From the NCBI RefSeq assembly GCF_030817415.1, contig NZ_JAUSZI010000002.1:8928001-8992000 (forward strand): a stretch of 64,000 nt of DNA, read 5' to 3'. The translations under genes and the position numbers were made by a program. Shown piece after piece: positions 1 to 13,919 of this stretch; the stretch's first letter is position 1; every line of letters starts with the position of its first letter. Below the pieces are notes generated by a model. The model ran no database searches and was not told the DNA's origin. It worked only from the letters and a program-made list of their open reading frames with translations. The DNA comes from Streptomyces umbrinus (GTDB taxonomy: Bacteria; Actinomycetota; Actinomycetes; Streptomycetales; Streptomycetaceae).

Positions 1-698
1 GGCGCGATGAGCGTCGAGAGGTAGGGCAGCGGAGCGCCGTCCAGTTCGGCCGCGGGCCGGATGGACTCCTCCGGCAGCCCCAGGGCCGACCCCCACACGG
101 CGTCGTCGAGGCGCCCGGTCTCCCGCAGCGCCGCGGCGACCTCCTGCGCCTGCCGCCCGAACTTGTAGGCGACCACGGTCCCGGGCCCGTTGAGCGCGTC
201 CTTGAGCGCACCGGCCCCGGCGGTGACGGGCACGAGCGTCAGCGGTTCGGTGCCCTCGGTCAGCACGGCCCCGGACCGGGCGGCGAGATCCTGCATGGCG
301 GTGATGCCGGGCACGGTCTCGACGACGGTCCCCGGTACGACGTCCTCGATGGTCTGCGCGAGATAGGTGAACGTGGAGTACACGTTCGGATCCCCGATGG
401 TCGCGAACGCCACGATGCTGTGCGTACGCAGCAGCGCGGCCACCCGCTCCCCGGCGGCGTCCCAGGCGGCCTCGCGGCGCCCCCGGTCGGACCGCTCGTT
501 GAGCGCGAAGACGACCCGTACGACCTTCTCCTCGGGCACGTAGTGCAGCACGGTGGCCTCGGCGCGCCCGCGCTCGCCCGTGTCCATGACGGGCACGACG
601 ACGACGTCCGCCGCCCGAAGGCAGTTGACCCCCTTGACGGTCACGAGCTCGGGATCCCCGGGCCCGACCCCGACCCCGATCAGCCTGCTGTTGCCCAT
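1..698 (-). CDS. cobI: Precorrin-2 C20-methyltransferase, 3' end cut by window edge
   Basis: SAM-dependent methylation of precorrin-2 at C20 to give precorrin-3A, an early cytoplasmic step of aerobic corrin synthesis. The translation opens MGNSRLIGVGVGPGDPELVT, with the Gly/Pro-rich loop typical of tetrapyrrole methylases, followed by a VPVMDTGERG segment near residue 35 and FATIGDPNVYSTF near residue 95. About 232 codons are present and the reading frame is still open at base 1. The family is usually 230-250 residues, so either only a few residues are missing or the gene continues into a CobJ domain, as in CobIJ fusions. The ATG at 698 lies inside the 3' end of cobB, implying translational coupling. 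It is the last gene visible in the operon. Confidence 0.88.
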   Translation of the reverse strand, partial: MGNSRLIGVGVGPGDPELVTVKGVNCLRAADVVVVPVMDTGERGRAEATVLHYVPEEKVVRVVFALNERSDRGRREAAWDAAGERVAALLRTHSIVAFATIGDPNVYSTFTYLAQTIEDVVPGTVVETVPGITAMQDLAARSGAVLTEGTEPLTLVPVTAGAGALKDALNGPGTVVAYKFGRQAQEVAAALRETGRLDDAVWGSALGLPEESIRPAAELDGAPLPYLSTLIA

Positions 699-2167
699 GA
701 CCCGACACACCTCTCCACAAACCGACGGGCGACACCGGGCGCCGACGCCCAGTGCGTATGCAGATAACTCGCATGCACGCCCTGCTGTACGAAACCTTCG
801 ACCCGCCGCACCGGAACGCGTACGCCCCAGGCCGGAGCGATCCCCGCCCCGGGCTCCACGACGGTCCGGTGAAACTCGTGCCCGCGCATCCGGCTGCCGG
901 CCTCGGCCAGCACACTGTCGGACACGGCGACGGCATCCCGATACCCCAGCGTCAGCCGCTCGTCCATCCGCGCCTTCGCGTCGATCACCCCGCACATCGG
1001 CAGGCCGTCGAGCTCACGCGAGAGATACAGCAGCCCCGCACACTCGGCCGCGACCGGCGCCCCACGCTCGGCGAGCGAGGCAACGGCCTTACGGAGGGGT
1101 TCGTTGGCGGACAGCTCAGGGCCGTACACCTCGGGAAACCCGCCTCCGATGACCAACCCCCGTGTCCCCTCGGGCAGTTCCTCATCCCGAAGCGGATCGA
1201 AGACGACGACTTCAGCTCCGGCGGCGGCAAGCAACTCGGCGTGCTCGGCATAGGAGAACGTGAAGGCAGCCCCACCGGCAACGGCAATGCATGGTGCGCC
1301 TGGAGGCCTTGCTCGGGGCTCTTTCAGCCCGTCCGGCGTTTGAGGACGAGGCCGTTCAGGCCGATACGGGGGTCTGGGGGCAGAGCCCCCAGGGACGGGA
1401 ACGGGAAGGGGCGGCGGGGGCGAAAATGCCACGGCCTCAGCCGCATCCCACGCGTCACCCGGCAACGACCCAGCTCCGCGCGCCAGCGCGAACAGTGCGT
1501 TCAGATCGCACCCCTCCCGCACCTGCGAGGCCATCGCCGCAACAGCAGCAACCGCCTCAGCCCGCCGCTCGGCAACAGGCACCAGCCCCAGATGCCGAGA
1601 AGGCGTCCCCACCTGCTCAACCCGCCGCAGAACACCCAGCACAGGCACCCCGGACTCGTCCAACGCCTCCCGCAGCATCCCCTCATGCCGCTCGGACCCC
1701 ACCTTGTTCAGGATCACCCCGCCGATCCGCACCTCCGGATCCCAGGAGGCAAACCCATGCACCAGCGCGGCCACGGACCGCGACTGAGAAGAGGCGTCCA
1801 CGACCAACACCACAGGCGCCCGCAGCAACTTCGCCACATGAGCGGTGGAGGCGAGCTCCCCTTCCCCCGCGGCCCCGTCGAACAGGCCCATCACGCCTTC
1901 GACGACAGCGAGATCGCACCCCCGCGCCCCATGGGCGAACAGCGGCGCGACCAACTCCGCCCCGCACAGATACGCGTCGAGATTCCGCCCCACCCGCCCG
2001 GTGGCGAGCGCGTGATATCCGGGATCGATGTAGTCGGGCCCCACCTTGTGCGGGGACACGGCAAGCCCCCGCGAGGCGAACGCGGCCATCAACCCCGTGG
2101 CGACGGTGGTCTTGCCGCTGCCCGAGGAGGGCGCGGCAATGACCAGCCGAGGGACGGAAGAACTCAC
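680..2167 (-). CDS. cobB: Cobyrinic acid a,c-diamide synthase with repeat-derived linker
   Basis: ATP- and glutamine-dependent amidation of the a and c carboxylates of (hydrogeno)cobyrinic acid. The GTG start at 2167 is chosen because it overlaps the cobO stop (GTGA) and directly precedes the P-loop PSSGSGKTT at about residues 12-20. The N-terminal DTBS-like synthetase domain runs to about residue 245. The C-terminal glutaminase domain carries its nucleophile in AAECAGLLYL and ends with the His-containing HASYLHTHW motif. The total of 495 aa is slightly longer than usual. The excess is a Pro/Arg-rich linker (about residues 249-288) encoded by a Streptomyces-type dispersed repeat (see 1303-1420). 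The frame is intact, so the enzyme is probably functional. Confidence 0.92.
   Translation of the reverse strand: MSSSVPRLVIAAPSSGSGKTTVATGLMAAFASRGLAVSPHKVGPDYIDPGYHALATGRVGRNLDAYLCGAELVAPLFAHGARGCDLAVVEGVMGLFDGAAGEGELASTAHVAKLLRAPVVLVVDASSQSRSVAALVHGFASWDPEVRIGGVILNKVGSERHEGMLREALDESGVPVLGVLRRVEQVGTPSRHLGLVPVAERRAEAVAAVAAMASQVREGCDLNALFALARGAGSLPGDAWDAAEAVAFSPPPPLPVPVPGGSAPRPPYRPERPRPQTPDGLKEPRARPPGAPCIAVAGGAAFTFSYAEHAELLAAAGAEVVVFDPLRDEELPEGTRGLVIGGGFPEVYGPELSANEPLRKAVASLAERGAPVAAECAGLLYLSRELDGLPMCGVIDAKARMDERLTLGYRDAVAVSDSVLAEAGSRMRGHEFHRTVVEPGAGIAPAWGVRVPVRRVEGFVQQGVHASYLHTHWASAPGVARRFVERCVGSWATAG
1303..1420. repeat. Dispersed Streptomyces-type repeat inside cobB linker
   Basis: The stretch contains the hairpin CTGGGGGCAGAGCCCCCAG and, on the plus strand, the words CAGCCCGTCCGGCGTTTGAG and GACGAGGCCGTTCAGGCC. 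From memory these are characteristic of a repeat normally seen between genes in Streptomyces genomes. Here it is read through in frame as the low-complexity linker between the CobB synthetase and glutaminase domains. Boundaries are approximate. Confidence 0.7.
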
Positions 2168-2763
2168 CACTCGATGCCCCTCTGCCCCTTCTGACCGGCG
2201 TCCATGGGGTGCTTGACCTTGGACATGTCCGTCACGAGGTCGGCGAGTTCGACGAGCTTCTCGGGAGCGTTGCGCCCGGTGATCACGACATGCTGGGTCC
2301 CGGGCCGGTCCCGCAGCACGGAGACGACCTCGTCGACATCGACCCACCCCCAGTGCATGGGGTAGGCGAACTCGTCGAGGACGTACAGCTTGTACGTCTC
2401 GGCGGCGAGGTCGCGCTTGACCTGTTCCCAGCCCTCGCGGGCCTTCTCCTCGTTGTCCATCTGGGAGTCGCGCTGCACCCAGGACCAGCCCTCGCCCATC
2501 TTGTGCCAGTCGACGGCCCCGCCCTCGTCGGAAGCCCCCAGCACCCGGAGCGCGTTCTCCTCGCCGACCTTCCACTTCGCGGACTTGACGAACTGGAAGA
2601 CCCCGATCGGCCAGCCCTGATTCCAGGCGCGCAGCGCGAGCCCGAAGGCGGCGGTGGACTTGCCCTTCCCGATCCCGGTGTGCACGACCACGAGCGGCCG
2701 GTTCCGCCGCTGACGAGTCGTCAGCCCGTCGTCGGGCACCACACTCGGCTGTCCCTGCGGCAT
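2164..2763 (-). CDS. cobO: Cob(I)yrinic acid a,c-diamide adenosyltransferase (CobA/CobO type)
   Basis: Transfers the 5'-deoxyadenosyl group of ATP to the cob(I)alt corrin, making adenosyl-cobyrinic acid diamide. The 199-aa protein has the family P-loop HTGIGKGKSTAAFG at about residues 28-41, and later YVLDEFAYPMHWGWVD and VVITGRNAP, as in BtuR/CobO proteins; the length is normal. Its ATG at 2763 shares one base with the TAA of the upstream chelatase gene (TAATG). Its TGA overlaps the cobB GTG, so it is translated as part of the polycistronic cob mRNA. Confidence 0.93.
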   Translation of the reverse strand: MPQGQPSVVPDDGLTTRQRRNRPLVVVHTGIGKGKSTAAFGLALRAWNQGWPIGVFQFVKSAKWKVGEENALRVLGASDEGGAVDWHKMGEGWSWVQRDSQMDNEEKAREGWEQVKRDLAAETYKLYVLDEFAYPMHWGWVDVDEVVSVLRDRPGTQHVVITGRNAPEKLVELADLVTDMSKVKHPMDAGQKGQRGIEW

Positions 2764-4828
2764 TACGCGGCCCTCCTGCTGTTGCCCTGAACATCCCTGA
2801 CGAGCCCGGCGATCGAGTCGGCACGCAGCTCGTCCAACGTCACGGCCGTACCACCGAGTTCACCCGCGAGCTGTCCCGCGAGTCCGAGTCGCACGGGCCC
2901 GGACTCGCAGTCGACGACCACGGAGGCGACCCCGTCGGCGGCGAACAGCCGCGCGGCCCGTCCGGCGAGCGCGATGGGCTCAGGCCCGCCCGTGGCCCGC
3001 CCGTCGGTCACCAGGACCACCAACGCCCGCCGAGCCGGATCCCGCAATCGCTCCACCCGCAGCACGTCATGCGCCCGCAGCAACCCGGCGGCCAGCGGCG
3101 TACGCCCGCCGGTGGGCAGCGACTCCAGCCGTACCGCGGCCGCGTCCACCGAAGACGTGGGTGGCAGCGCGACCTCGCCCGTCGACCCGCGGAAGGTCAC
3201 GAGCCCCACCTTGTCCCGCCGCTGGTAGGCGTCGAGGAGCAGCGACAGCACGGCCCCCTTGACCGCGCTCATCCGCTGCCGGGCCGCCATCGAACCGGAG
3301 GCGTCCACGACGAACAGCACGAGGTTCCCCTCGCGCCCTTCCCGCGTGGCCTGCCGCAGATCGTCGCGCCGGACCACAAGACCCGGCCCGGATCGGCCGC
3401 GCGCCCGCTGATGCGGGGCCGCGGCCTGCACGGTGGCCGCCAAGTGCAGCTTGGTGAGGGCCCCATGGGGCCGACGCGCCCCGGTGGTCCGCCCGTGTTC
3501 GGTCCGCGCCCGCGACCGCCGCCCGGCGGCACCCTCGCCCAGGCCCGGCACGCTCAGCACCTTCGTACGGAACGGTTCGGCGGCCCGTACGGGAGCCTGC
3601 TCGCCCGCGCCCGGCGACGGCGCCTGTCCGCTCTCGGAGGGCTCACCCTGGGCGGGCACCTCAGCGGAGCTCTCGCCGCTGCCGTCGTCGCCGCTGTCGG
3701 GCCCTTCCTGAGGCGGCTGCCCGCCGCCCCCGTCGGGACCGTCCGGATCCGGATCCTCGTCGCCGGAATCGCCGGAATCGCCGGAATCATCGGAACCGCC
3801 CGAGCCGTTGGAGTTCTCCCCGCTCCCGAACTCCTCCAACGTCTCGTCGAGCTTGTCCTCGTCAAGTCCGGGCGCGTCGAAGGGATTTCGCCGACGCCGG
3901 TGCGGCAGCGCGAGCAGCGCGGCCTGCCGTACGTCCTCGGCCAGCACCTCCGTGCGCCCGGCCCACGCGGCCAGCGTGGTGGCGGTCCTGGCCATCACGA
4001 TGTCGGCGCGCATGCCGTCCACCTCGAAGGCCGCACAGGTCGCCGCGATCTGCCGCAGCGCCCCGTCGCCGAGCGCGACCGACGGCAACAGCTTCCGCGC
4101 GGCCACGATCCGCGACCGCACCGCCGTCTCCTCGTCGGCCCAGCGCGCCGCGAAGCCGTCCGGATCGTCGTCGTACGCGAGCCGCCGCCGCACGACCTCC
4201 ACCCGCTGATCGGGCTCCCGCGAGGCGGCCACCTCGACCGTCAGCCCGAACCGGTCGAGCAACTGCGGCCGCAGTTCGCCCTCTTCGGGGTTCATGGTCC
4301 CCACCAGCAGGAACCGTGCGGCATGCCGCACGGAGACACCCTCGCGTTCCACGTACGAGGCACCCATCGCGGCCGCGTCCAACAGCAGGTCGACCAGGTG
4401 GTCGTGGAGGAGGTTGACCTCGTCCACGTACAGGATCCCGCGGTGCGCGTCGGCCAGCAGCCCGGGCTCGAAGGCCTTCACGCCCTCGGCCAGCGCACGC
4501 TCGATGTCCAGCGCGCCGACGAGCCGGTCCTCGGAGGCGCCGACCGGCAACTCGACCATGCGCGCGGGCCGTTGGACCCCTGCTCCCACCTCGTGCGGCC
4601 CGTCCGGGCACGCCGGGTCGGGAGCGGCGGGAGCGCACGAGAACCGGCATCCGGCGACGACGTCCACCTCGGGCATGAGCGCCGAGAGCGCGCGCACGGC
4701 CGTCGACTTGGCGGTGCCCTTCTCGCCGCGTACGAGCACACCGCCGACCGCGGGTGACACGGCGTTCAGGAGCAGCGCGAGCCGCAGGTCGTCCTGTCCG
4801 ACGACAGCCGTGAACGGAAAGGGGGTAC

Positions 4829-4832
<4 letters not shown>
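2763..4832 (-). CDS. Cobaltochelatase/Mg-chelatase I+D fusion subunit
   Basis: AAA+ and von Willebrand A subunit expected to power CobN-dependent cobalt insertion into hydrogenobyrinic acid a,c-diamide. The start is the GTG at 4832, overlapping the cobN stop (GTGA). The first ~330 residues are a ChlI-type AAA+ domain with Walker [10 protein letters not shown] (about residues 27-35) and [10 protein letters not shown]. They are followed by a Gly/Ser/Asp/Pro-rich acidic linker (about 350-450). The C-terminal VWA domain has the MIDAS motif DASGSM and VTDGRATGG. At 689 aa it matches actinobacterial BchI/BchD fusions. No separate CobS or CobT is visible, so this protein probably does both jobs. Confidence 0.88.
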
Positions 4833-8478
<3,646 letters not shown>

Positions 8479-8482
<4 letters not shown>

Positions 8483-10011
8483 GCGGGTGCTCCCGGTGGA
8501 ATGAAGGGCAGTCCTGTCGGCGCGCCGGACTCGATGAGCCGCCACAGCGCGTCCGTGTCCGCGTGTTCCTCGATCAGATCGCCGAGCCGGTCCAGCTGCT
8601 CCTCGCGCAGCGACCCGAACGACGTGTCGGCGGCCGGTACGAAGCGGCGCCCCGCGGCGGCCGCCACCTCGCGAAGGAAGGCCCGGCGGAAGCCGTCCGA
8701 CTCCAGCGAGCCGTGCCAGTGGGTGCCCCAGACCTCGCCGACCCGGCAGCCGTCCAGGAAGGGTTCCCCGCCCGTGATCCGGGCGACCCCGTGGTGGATC
8801 TCGTACCCCTCGACGGGTTCGCCGAGCGCCTCGCCGACGGGCCGGGTCAGGGTCTTCTCCCGCGCGAACCGCACCCGCACGGGAAGGAGTCCGAGCCCGT
8901 CCACCTGGCCGGCGCGCGACTCGACCTCGTCCTCGATGTGCTCGCCGAGGATCTGGAAGCCGCCGCAGATACCGAGCACGGGACGCCCCTCCGCGGCCCT
9001 TCTGGCGAGGGCGTCCGCGAGGCCGCGCTCCCGCAGCCACTCCAGGGCCCTGACCGTGCCCCGGGTGCCGGGCACGACGACCAGGTCCGCGTCGACGAGC
9101 TCCTCCGCCCGGTCCACGAACCGCACGACGACACCCGGTTCGGCGGCCAGCGCGTCCACGTCCGTGAAGTTGGACATCAGCGGTATCGCGCAGACGGCCA
9201 CCCGCAGGATGCCCTCGCCGACGGGGGAGGAGACCGCCGACTCCCGGACCGAGCCCCTCAGCGAGACCGCCATCCCGTCCTCCTCGTCGATGCCGAGACC
9301 GTGCTGGAAGGGCAGGACCCCGTACGTACGACGTCCGGTGAGGTTCTCGAGCATGTCGAGGCCGGGCTCCAGCAGGGACACGTCCCCGCGGAACTTGTTG
9401 ACGAGGAACCCGGCGACGAACGCCTGGTCCTCGGGCGAGAGCAGCGCCACGGTCCCGAAGAAGGAGGCGAAGACACCCCCGCGGTCGATGTCGCCGACGA
9501 CGAGCACGGGCAGCCGCGCGTTGCGCGCGATGCCCATGTTCACGATGTCCGTCCGCCGCAGATTGATCTCGGCGGGGCTGCCCGCCCCCTCACAGATCAC
9601 CGCGTCATACGTGCCCCGCAACTCGGCGAGGCACTCCAGGACGGTCCCGAGGAGCTGTTCCTGCCGCCCGCCGTGATAGCCGCGGGCGCTCATCTCCCCG
9701 ACGGGCTTGCCCATGAGGACGACCTGGCTGCTGCGGTCGCTGCCGGGCTTGAGCAGCACGGGATTCATGAGCGCGGTGGGCTCCACGCGCGCGGCCTGCG
9801 CCTGCATGGCCTGCGCCCGCCCGATCTCGGCGCCCTCGCGGGTGACGAACGAATTGAGCGACATGTTCTGCGCCTTGAAGGGCGCGACCTTGACACCGCG
9901 CCGCACCAGCCACCGGCAGATCCCGGCGGTCACGACGCTCTTGCCCGCGTCGGAGGTGGTACCGGCGACGAGCAGCCCGCCGCCTGTGCCCCCGCCCGTT
10001 CCCCCGCTCAT
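8479..10011 (-). CDS. cobQ: Cobyric acid synthase
   Basis: Glutamine-dependent amidation of carboxylates b, d, e and g of adenosyl-cobyrinic acid diamide to give adenosylcobyric acid. The start is the ATG at 10011, overlapping the cobD stop (ATGA). It begins with a Gly/Thr-rich stretch and then the P-loop-like VAGTTSDAGKSVVTAGICRW at about residues 15-34, followed by VAPFKAQNMSLNSFVT, both hallmarks of CobQ/CbiP. The glutaminase half has the nucleophile in VLGICGGFQILG and the His motif GTHWHGSLESDGFRR. The protein is 510 aa, normal for the family. Confidence 0.95.
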
Positions 10012-10964
10012 GACGTACGCCCCTTCGTGCGAAGGCCGTTGACGAGGAGCCGCCCGGCGACACTCACGCCGAGCGCGAGCCAGCCCACGCGCCGCGAGAG
10101 CCGTACGGCCCGCTCGATGTCCCCGACCTCCACGGCCCGCCCACCACCATTCAGTACGGGCCGGTGCTCGACCCTCCCGGCGTACGAGAGCGTCCCGCCC
10201 AGCCGCACGCCGAGCGCCCCAGCGAACGAGGCCTCGACGGGCCCGGCGTTGGGGCTCGGGTGCTTGACGGCGTCGGCACGCCAGGCGCGTACGGCCCCTC
10301 GCGGATCGCTGCCCGCGGCGGTCGCGAGGACGGCGGTGAGCCGCGCTCCCGGCCACCCCGCGACGTCGTCGAGCCGTGCGGAAGCCCAGCCGTACCGCCG
10401 GTACTTGGCGGACCTGTGCCCGACCATGGCGTCGAGCGTGTTCACGGCACGGAACCCGACGAGCCCCGGCACACCGGCCGCGGCACCCCACACGAGGGCG
10501 CCCACGACGGCGTCGGAGGTGTTCTCGGCGACGGACTCGACGACGGCCCTGGCGATCCCGTCGGCGTCCAGTGCCTGCGGATCCCGCCCGCACAGGTGGG
10601 GCAGCCGTTCCCGGGCCACCTCGATGTCCCCGGCGGCGAGCGCCCCGCCGATGGCCCGGGCCTCCCGCCCGAGTGAAGTCCCGCCGACGACGGACCAGGT
10701 GGCGGCGGCGGTCAAGGCGACGGACGCGGCACGCGAGCCACGCACGGAACGGCCGGCGAGCGCGGCGAGCCCGGTGGCACCGCCGGCACACACGGCGGTG
10801 TGCAGCGCGCCCCACCCCCGGTGGTCCCGCCACAGCACCCGCTCCACGGCACCCGCGGCCCGCCCGAACGCGGCGACCGGATGCCCCCGGCGGGGATCGC
10901 CGAGCAGCAGGTCACCGAGAAGGCCGGCGGCGGCGCCGTACGCGAAGACGCGATCGGCACGCAT
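10008..10964 (-). CDS. cobD: Adenosylcobinamide-phosphate synthase CobD/CbiB
   Basis: Membrane enzyme joining (R)-1-aminopropan-2-ol phosphate to adenosylcobyric acid. The 318-aa protein opens with MRADRVFAYGAAAGLLGDLL and carries the conserved GDPRRGHPVAAFGR. It also has ESVAENTSDAVVGALVWGA, TLDAMVGHRSAKYRRYGWAS and HPSPNAGPVEASFAGALG, all typical of CbiB. Several hydrophobic segments are present. It is the first gene of the operon, directly downstream of the cobalamin riboswitch, so vitamin B12 should repress the whole set from here. Confidence 0.93.
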   Translation of the reverse strand: MRADRVFAYGAAAGLLGDLLLGDPRRGHPVAAFGRAAGAVERVLWRDHRGWGALHTAVCAGGATGLAALAGRSVRGSRAASVALTAAATWSVVGGTSLGREARAIGGALAAGDIEVARERLPHLCGRDPQALDADGIARAVVESVAENTSDAVVGALVWGAAAGVPGLVGFRAVNTLDAMVGHRSAKYRRYGWASARLDDVAGWPGARLTAVLATAAGSDPRGAVRAWRADAVKHPSPNAGPVEASFAGALGVRLGGTLSYAGRVEHRPVLNGGGRAVEVGDIERAVRLSRRVGWLALGVSVAGRLLVNGLRTKGRTS

Positions 10965-11040
10965 CGGTTCAGCCGACCGTCAGGTCGGGCACAACCGTCG
11001 CTCGAAAGGCACTTGGGCAGCCGCGCATGGCGATTTGTCC

Positions 11041-11220
11041 TCACTCAGGGTGTCCACGCCCTGGTTCGACGAGACCGACGGCGAGAGTTCCTGGCTCCCG
11101 GGGTATCGATTCCCCGGTAACAGTGGCGGGACCGCGCCGGATTCACACCGGCTTCCTCTCCTGCCGCCGTACATGGCTCCGGCAGTCCACCACGCCCACG
11201 AACACCCGTCAACTTGCCGT
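11041..11220 (-). promoter_or_regulatory. Cobalamin riboswitch controlling the cob operon
   Basis: Read on the minus strand, the region contains GCCGGTGTGAATCCGGCGCG, then GGTCCCGCCACTGT and, after a stem around GGGGAATCGATACCCC, the B12-box-like AGCCAGGAACTC (11085-11096). Their order and spacing match the conserved core of cobalamin riboswitches. It lies about 80-250 bases upstream of cobD with nothing between, so adenosylcobalamin binding should reduce expression of cobD through cobI. The outer ends (P1 stem) are approximate. Confidence 0.9.
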
Positions 11221-11260
11221 TGACCTGCGACGGGAGAGTGTGCTGAGGCCCACACACGGA

Positions 11261-11306
11261 CACGACTCCGCCCCGCCGACCGGAGGGTCGGCGGGGCGGA
11301 GTCGTG
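11261..11306. terminator. 21-bp perfect hairpin downstream of the phosphate-transport operon
   Basis: Arms 11261-11281 and 11286-11306 are exact reverse complements, beginning CACGACTCCGCCCCGCCGAC, with a four-base GGAG loop. There is no U-tract, as is common for Streptomyces terminators. It sits just past the 3' end of the small membrane-protein gene and just ahead of the cobalamin riboswitch, insulating the two minus-strand units. Confidence 0.8.
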
Positions 11307-11329
11307 CGGGACGGGAGGTGCCGGACGCG

Positions 11330-11551
11330 TCAGGCGACGATCAGATAGATCCCGTACACCACCGCTGCCGCGCACGCGGCGAAGCAGGCGTACGCGCCCG
11401 TGACCGCGAGGGTCGCGGTGTCGCCCTGGGCGGAGGCGGACTCGCGCTTGGAGAGGCCGACGATGCCGAGGGTGAAGAGGCCCACGAGGGCGACGGTGAC
11501 GATGAGGCTGACTCCGAAGACGGAGCCGAGGGCTGCCCAGTCGATCTTCAT
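11330..11551 (-). CDS. Small two-helix membrane protein beside PiT transporter
   Basis: A 73-aa protein with two hydrophobic helices (about residues 8-32 and 48-71) separated by a short charged loop containing SKRESASAQGD. It begins 12 bases after the pit stop codon, so it is very probably cotranscribed. No catalytic motif is visible. An accessory or stabilising role for the phosphate permease is an inference from position only. Confidence 0.75.
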   Translation of the reverse strand: MKIDWAALGSVFGVSLIVTVALVGLFTLGIVGLSKRESASAQGDTATLAVTGAYACFAACAAAVVYGIYLIVA

Positions 11552-11563
11552 GCTGTGGGTTCC

Positions 11564-12805
<1,242 letters not shown>

Positions 12806-12852
12806 TTACCCAGGCTTCTCTTGGACGTCAGTAGCACAGGGACCGTAGGCAA

Positions 12853-12874
12853 CCTGGATGAACGGAAGATGAAC
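12853..12874 (-). promoter_or_regulatory. PHO box (two 11-nt direct repeat units)
   Basis: On the minus strand the sequence reads GTTCATCTTCC followed directly by GTTCATCCAGG, two 11-nt units each starting GTTCA. This is the arrangement described for PhoP-binding direct repeats in Streptomyces. It lies 48 bases upstream of the pit ATG and is oriented toward it. Confidence 0.75.
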
Positions 12875-12973
12875 TGAGGGGGGCAGCGGGGTGGCGCGAT
12901 AGAGGTGCCATCACTCCACTTGTGTCGGAGTGGCGGCGAGAGGTCTCGAACAGAGGCGGAATTCCGGGGTCCG

Positions 12974-13723
12974 CTACCCCTGCTGTCCCCTCGCGAACGC
13001 CCTGAGCTGATTCAGGGATCCGTTGAAGAGATTCTGGTCACCCGGCAGGCTGCCGCCGTTGTCGTACTGCCAGAAGGTCCAGAAGTTCCAGCCGGACGGC
13101 AGCGACCCCGCCGTCGAGCTGTACCGGGCCAGCCACAGCGGATGGTTCGCGGCGAACGCGGCGCTGTTGCCCGTGCACATCTTCCACCAGTTGTAGTTGG
13201 TGTAGATCACCGGCCGACGGCCGGTCTGCCGCTTCACCTCGTTGCTGAAGGCCTTGATCCAGCTGACCATCCTGCTCTTGCTCAGGCCGTAGCACTTCTT
13301 CTTGCCGTACGGGTTGTATTCGATGTCCAGCGCGGGCGGCAGCGTCCAGCCGTCCGCGCGCCAGCCGCCGCCGTTGCGCAAGAAGTACGCGGCCTGCGTC
13401 GTCCCCGAGGACTTGTGCGGCAGGGCGAAGTGGTACGCCCCGCGGATGATGCCCGCGCCGCGCGCCCCGTTGTACTGCTGGTTGTAGTACGGATTGCGGT
13501 ACGTGTGCGACTCGGTGGCCTTCACATACACGAACTTGGCGCCTTTGCTCTTGGCGCTCGACCAGTTGACGTTCTTCTGGTGCGAGGACACGTCGTGGCC
13601 CTTGGGCTTGGCGGCCGCCGAGGCCGGCACCTCCACGAGAGCGGTGCCGCCGAGCGCCAGTGTCGCCACGGAGGCGGCGACGAATCGGGCGCGCTGACGG
13701 GACGGTTTGCGATCACGAGCCAT
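12974..13723 (-). CDS. Secreted GH25 lysozyme (N-acetylmuramidase)
   Basis: Predicted extracellular 1,4-beta-N-acetylmuramidase acting on peptidoglycan. The ATG at 13723 follows a GGGGGGAAA ribosome-binding stretch. Residues 1-37 form a signal peptide: basic MARDRKPSRQRARF, then a hydrophobic core, then ASAAA. The mature domain opens with GHDVSSHQ (first catalytic Asp region) and later has PALDIEYNP, where the D-x-E pair is the expected catalytic acid/base. It ends with WTFWQYDNGG as in other GH25 enzymes. Total 249 aa, a single domain without wall-binding repeats. It stands alone on the minus strand. Confidence 0.9.
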   Translation of the reverse strand: MARDRKPSRQRARFVAASVATLALGGTALVEVPASAAAKPKGHDVSSHQKNVNWSSAKSKGAKFVYVKATESHTYRNPYYNQQYNGARGAGIIRGAYHFALPHKSSGTTQAAYFLRNGGGWRADGWTLPPALDIEYNPYGKKKCYGLSKSRMVSWIKAFSNEVKRQTGRRPVIYTNYNWWKMCTGNSAAFAANHPLWLARYSSTAGSLPSGWNFWTFWQYDNGGSLPGDQNLFNGSLNQLRAFARGQQG

Positions 13724-13919
13724 GTTTCCCCCCGGAATGGCGACGTGCACGAAAAATCTCCCAGAGATTACTGGAAGATCCCTGAAAGCCCGTCGCATGC
13801 CGGTCATTCGTTCCCGGCAGGCGATTCATGCCCTTGTGCGACCTTTCGGATGCGTCGGTCGCGGCCTGAAGTGCCCCGCCCGTCCCGGGGTTGAGCTGCG
13901 CGGCTGGCAGGATCGCGGC

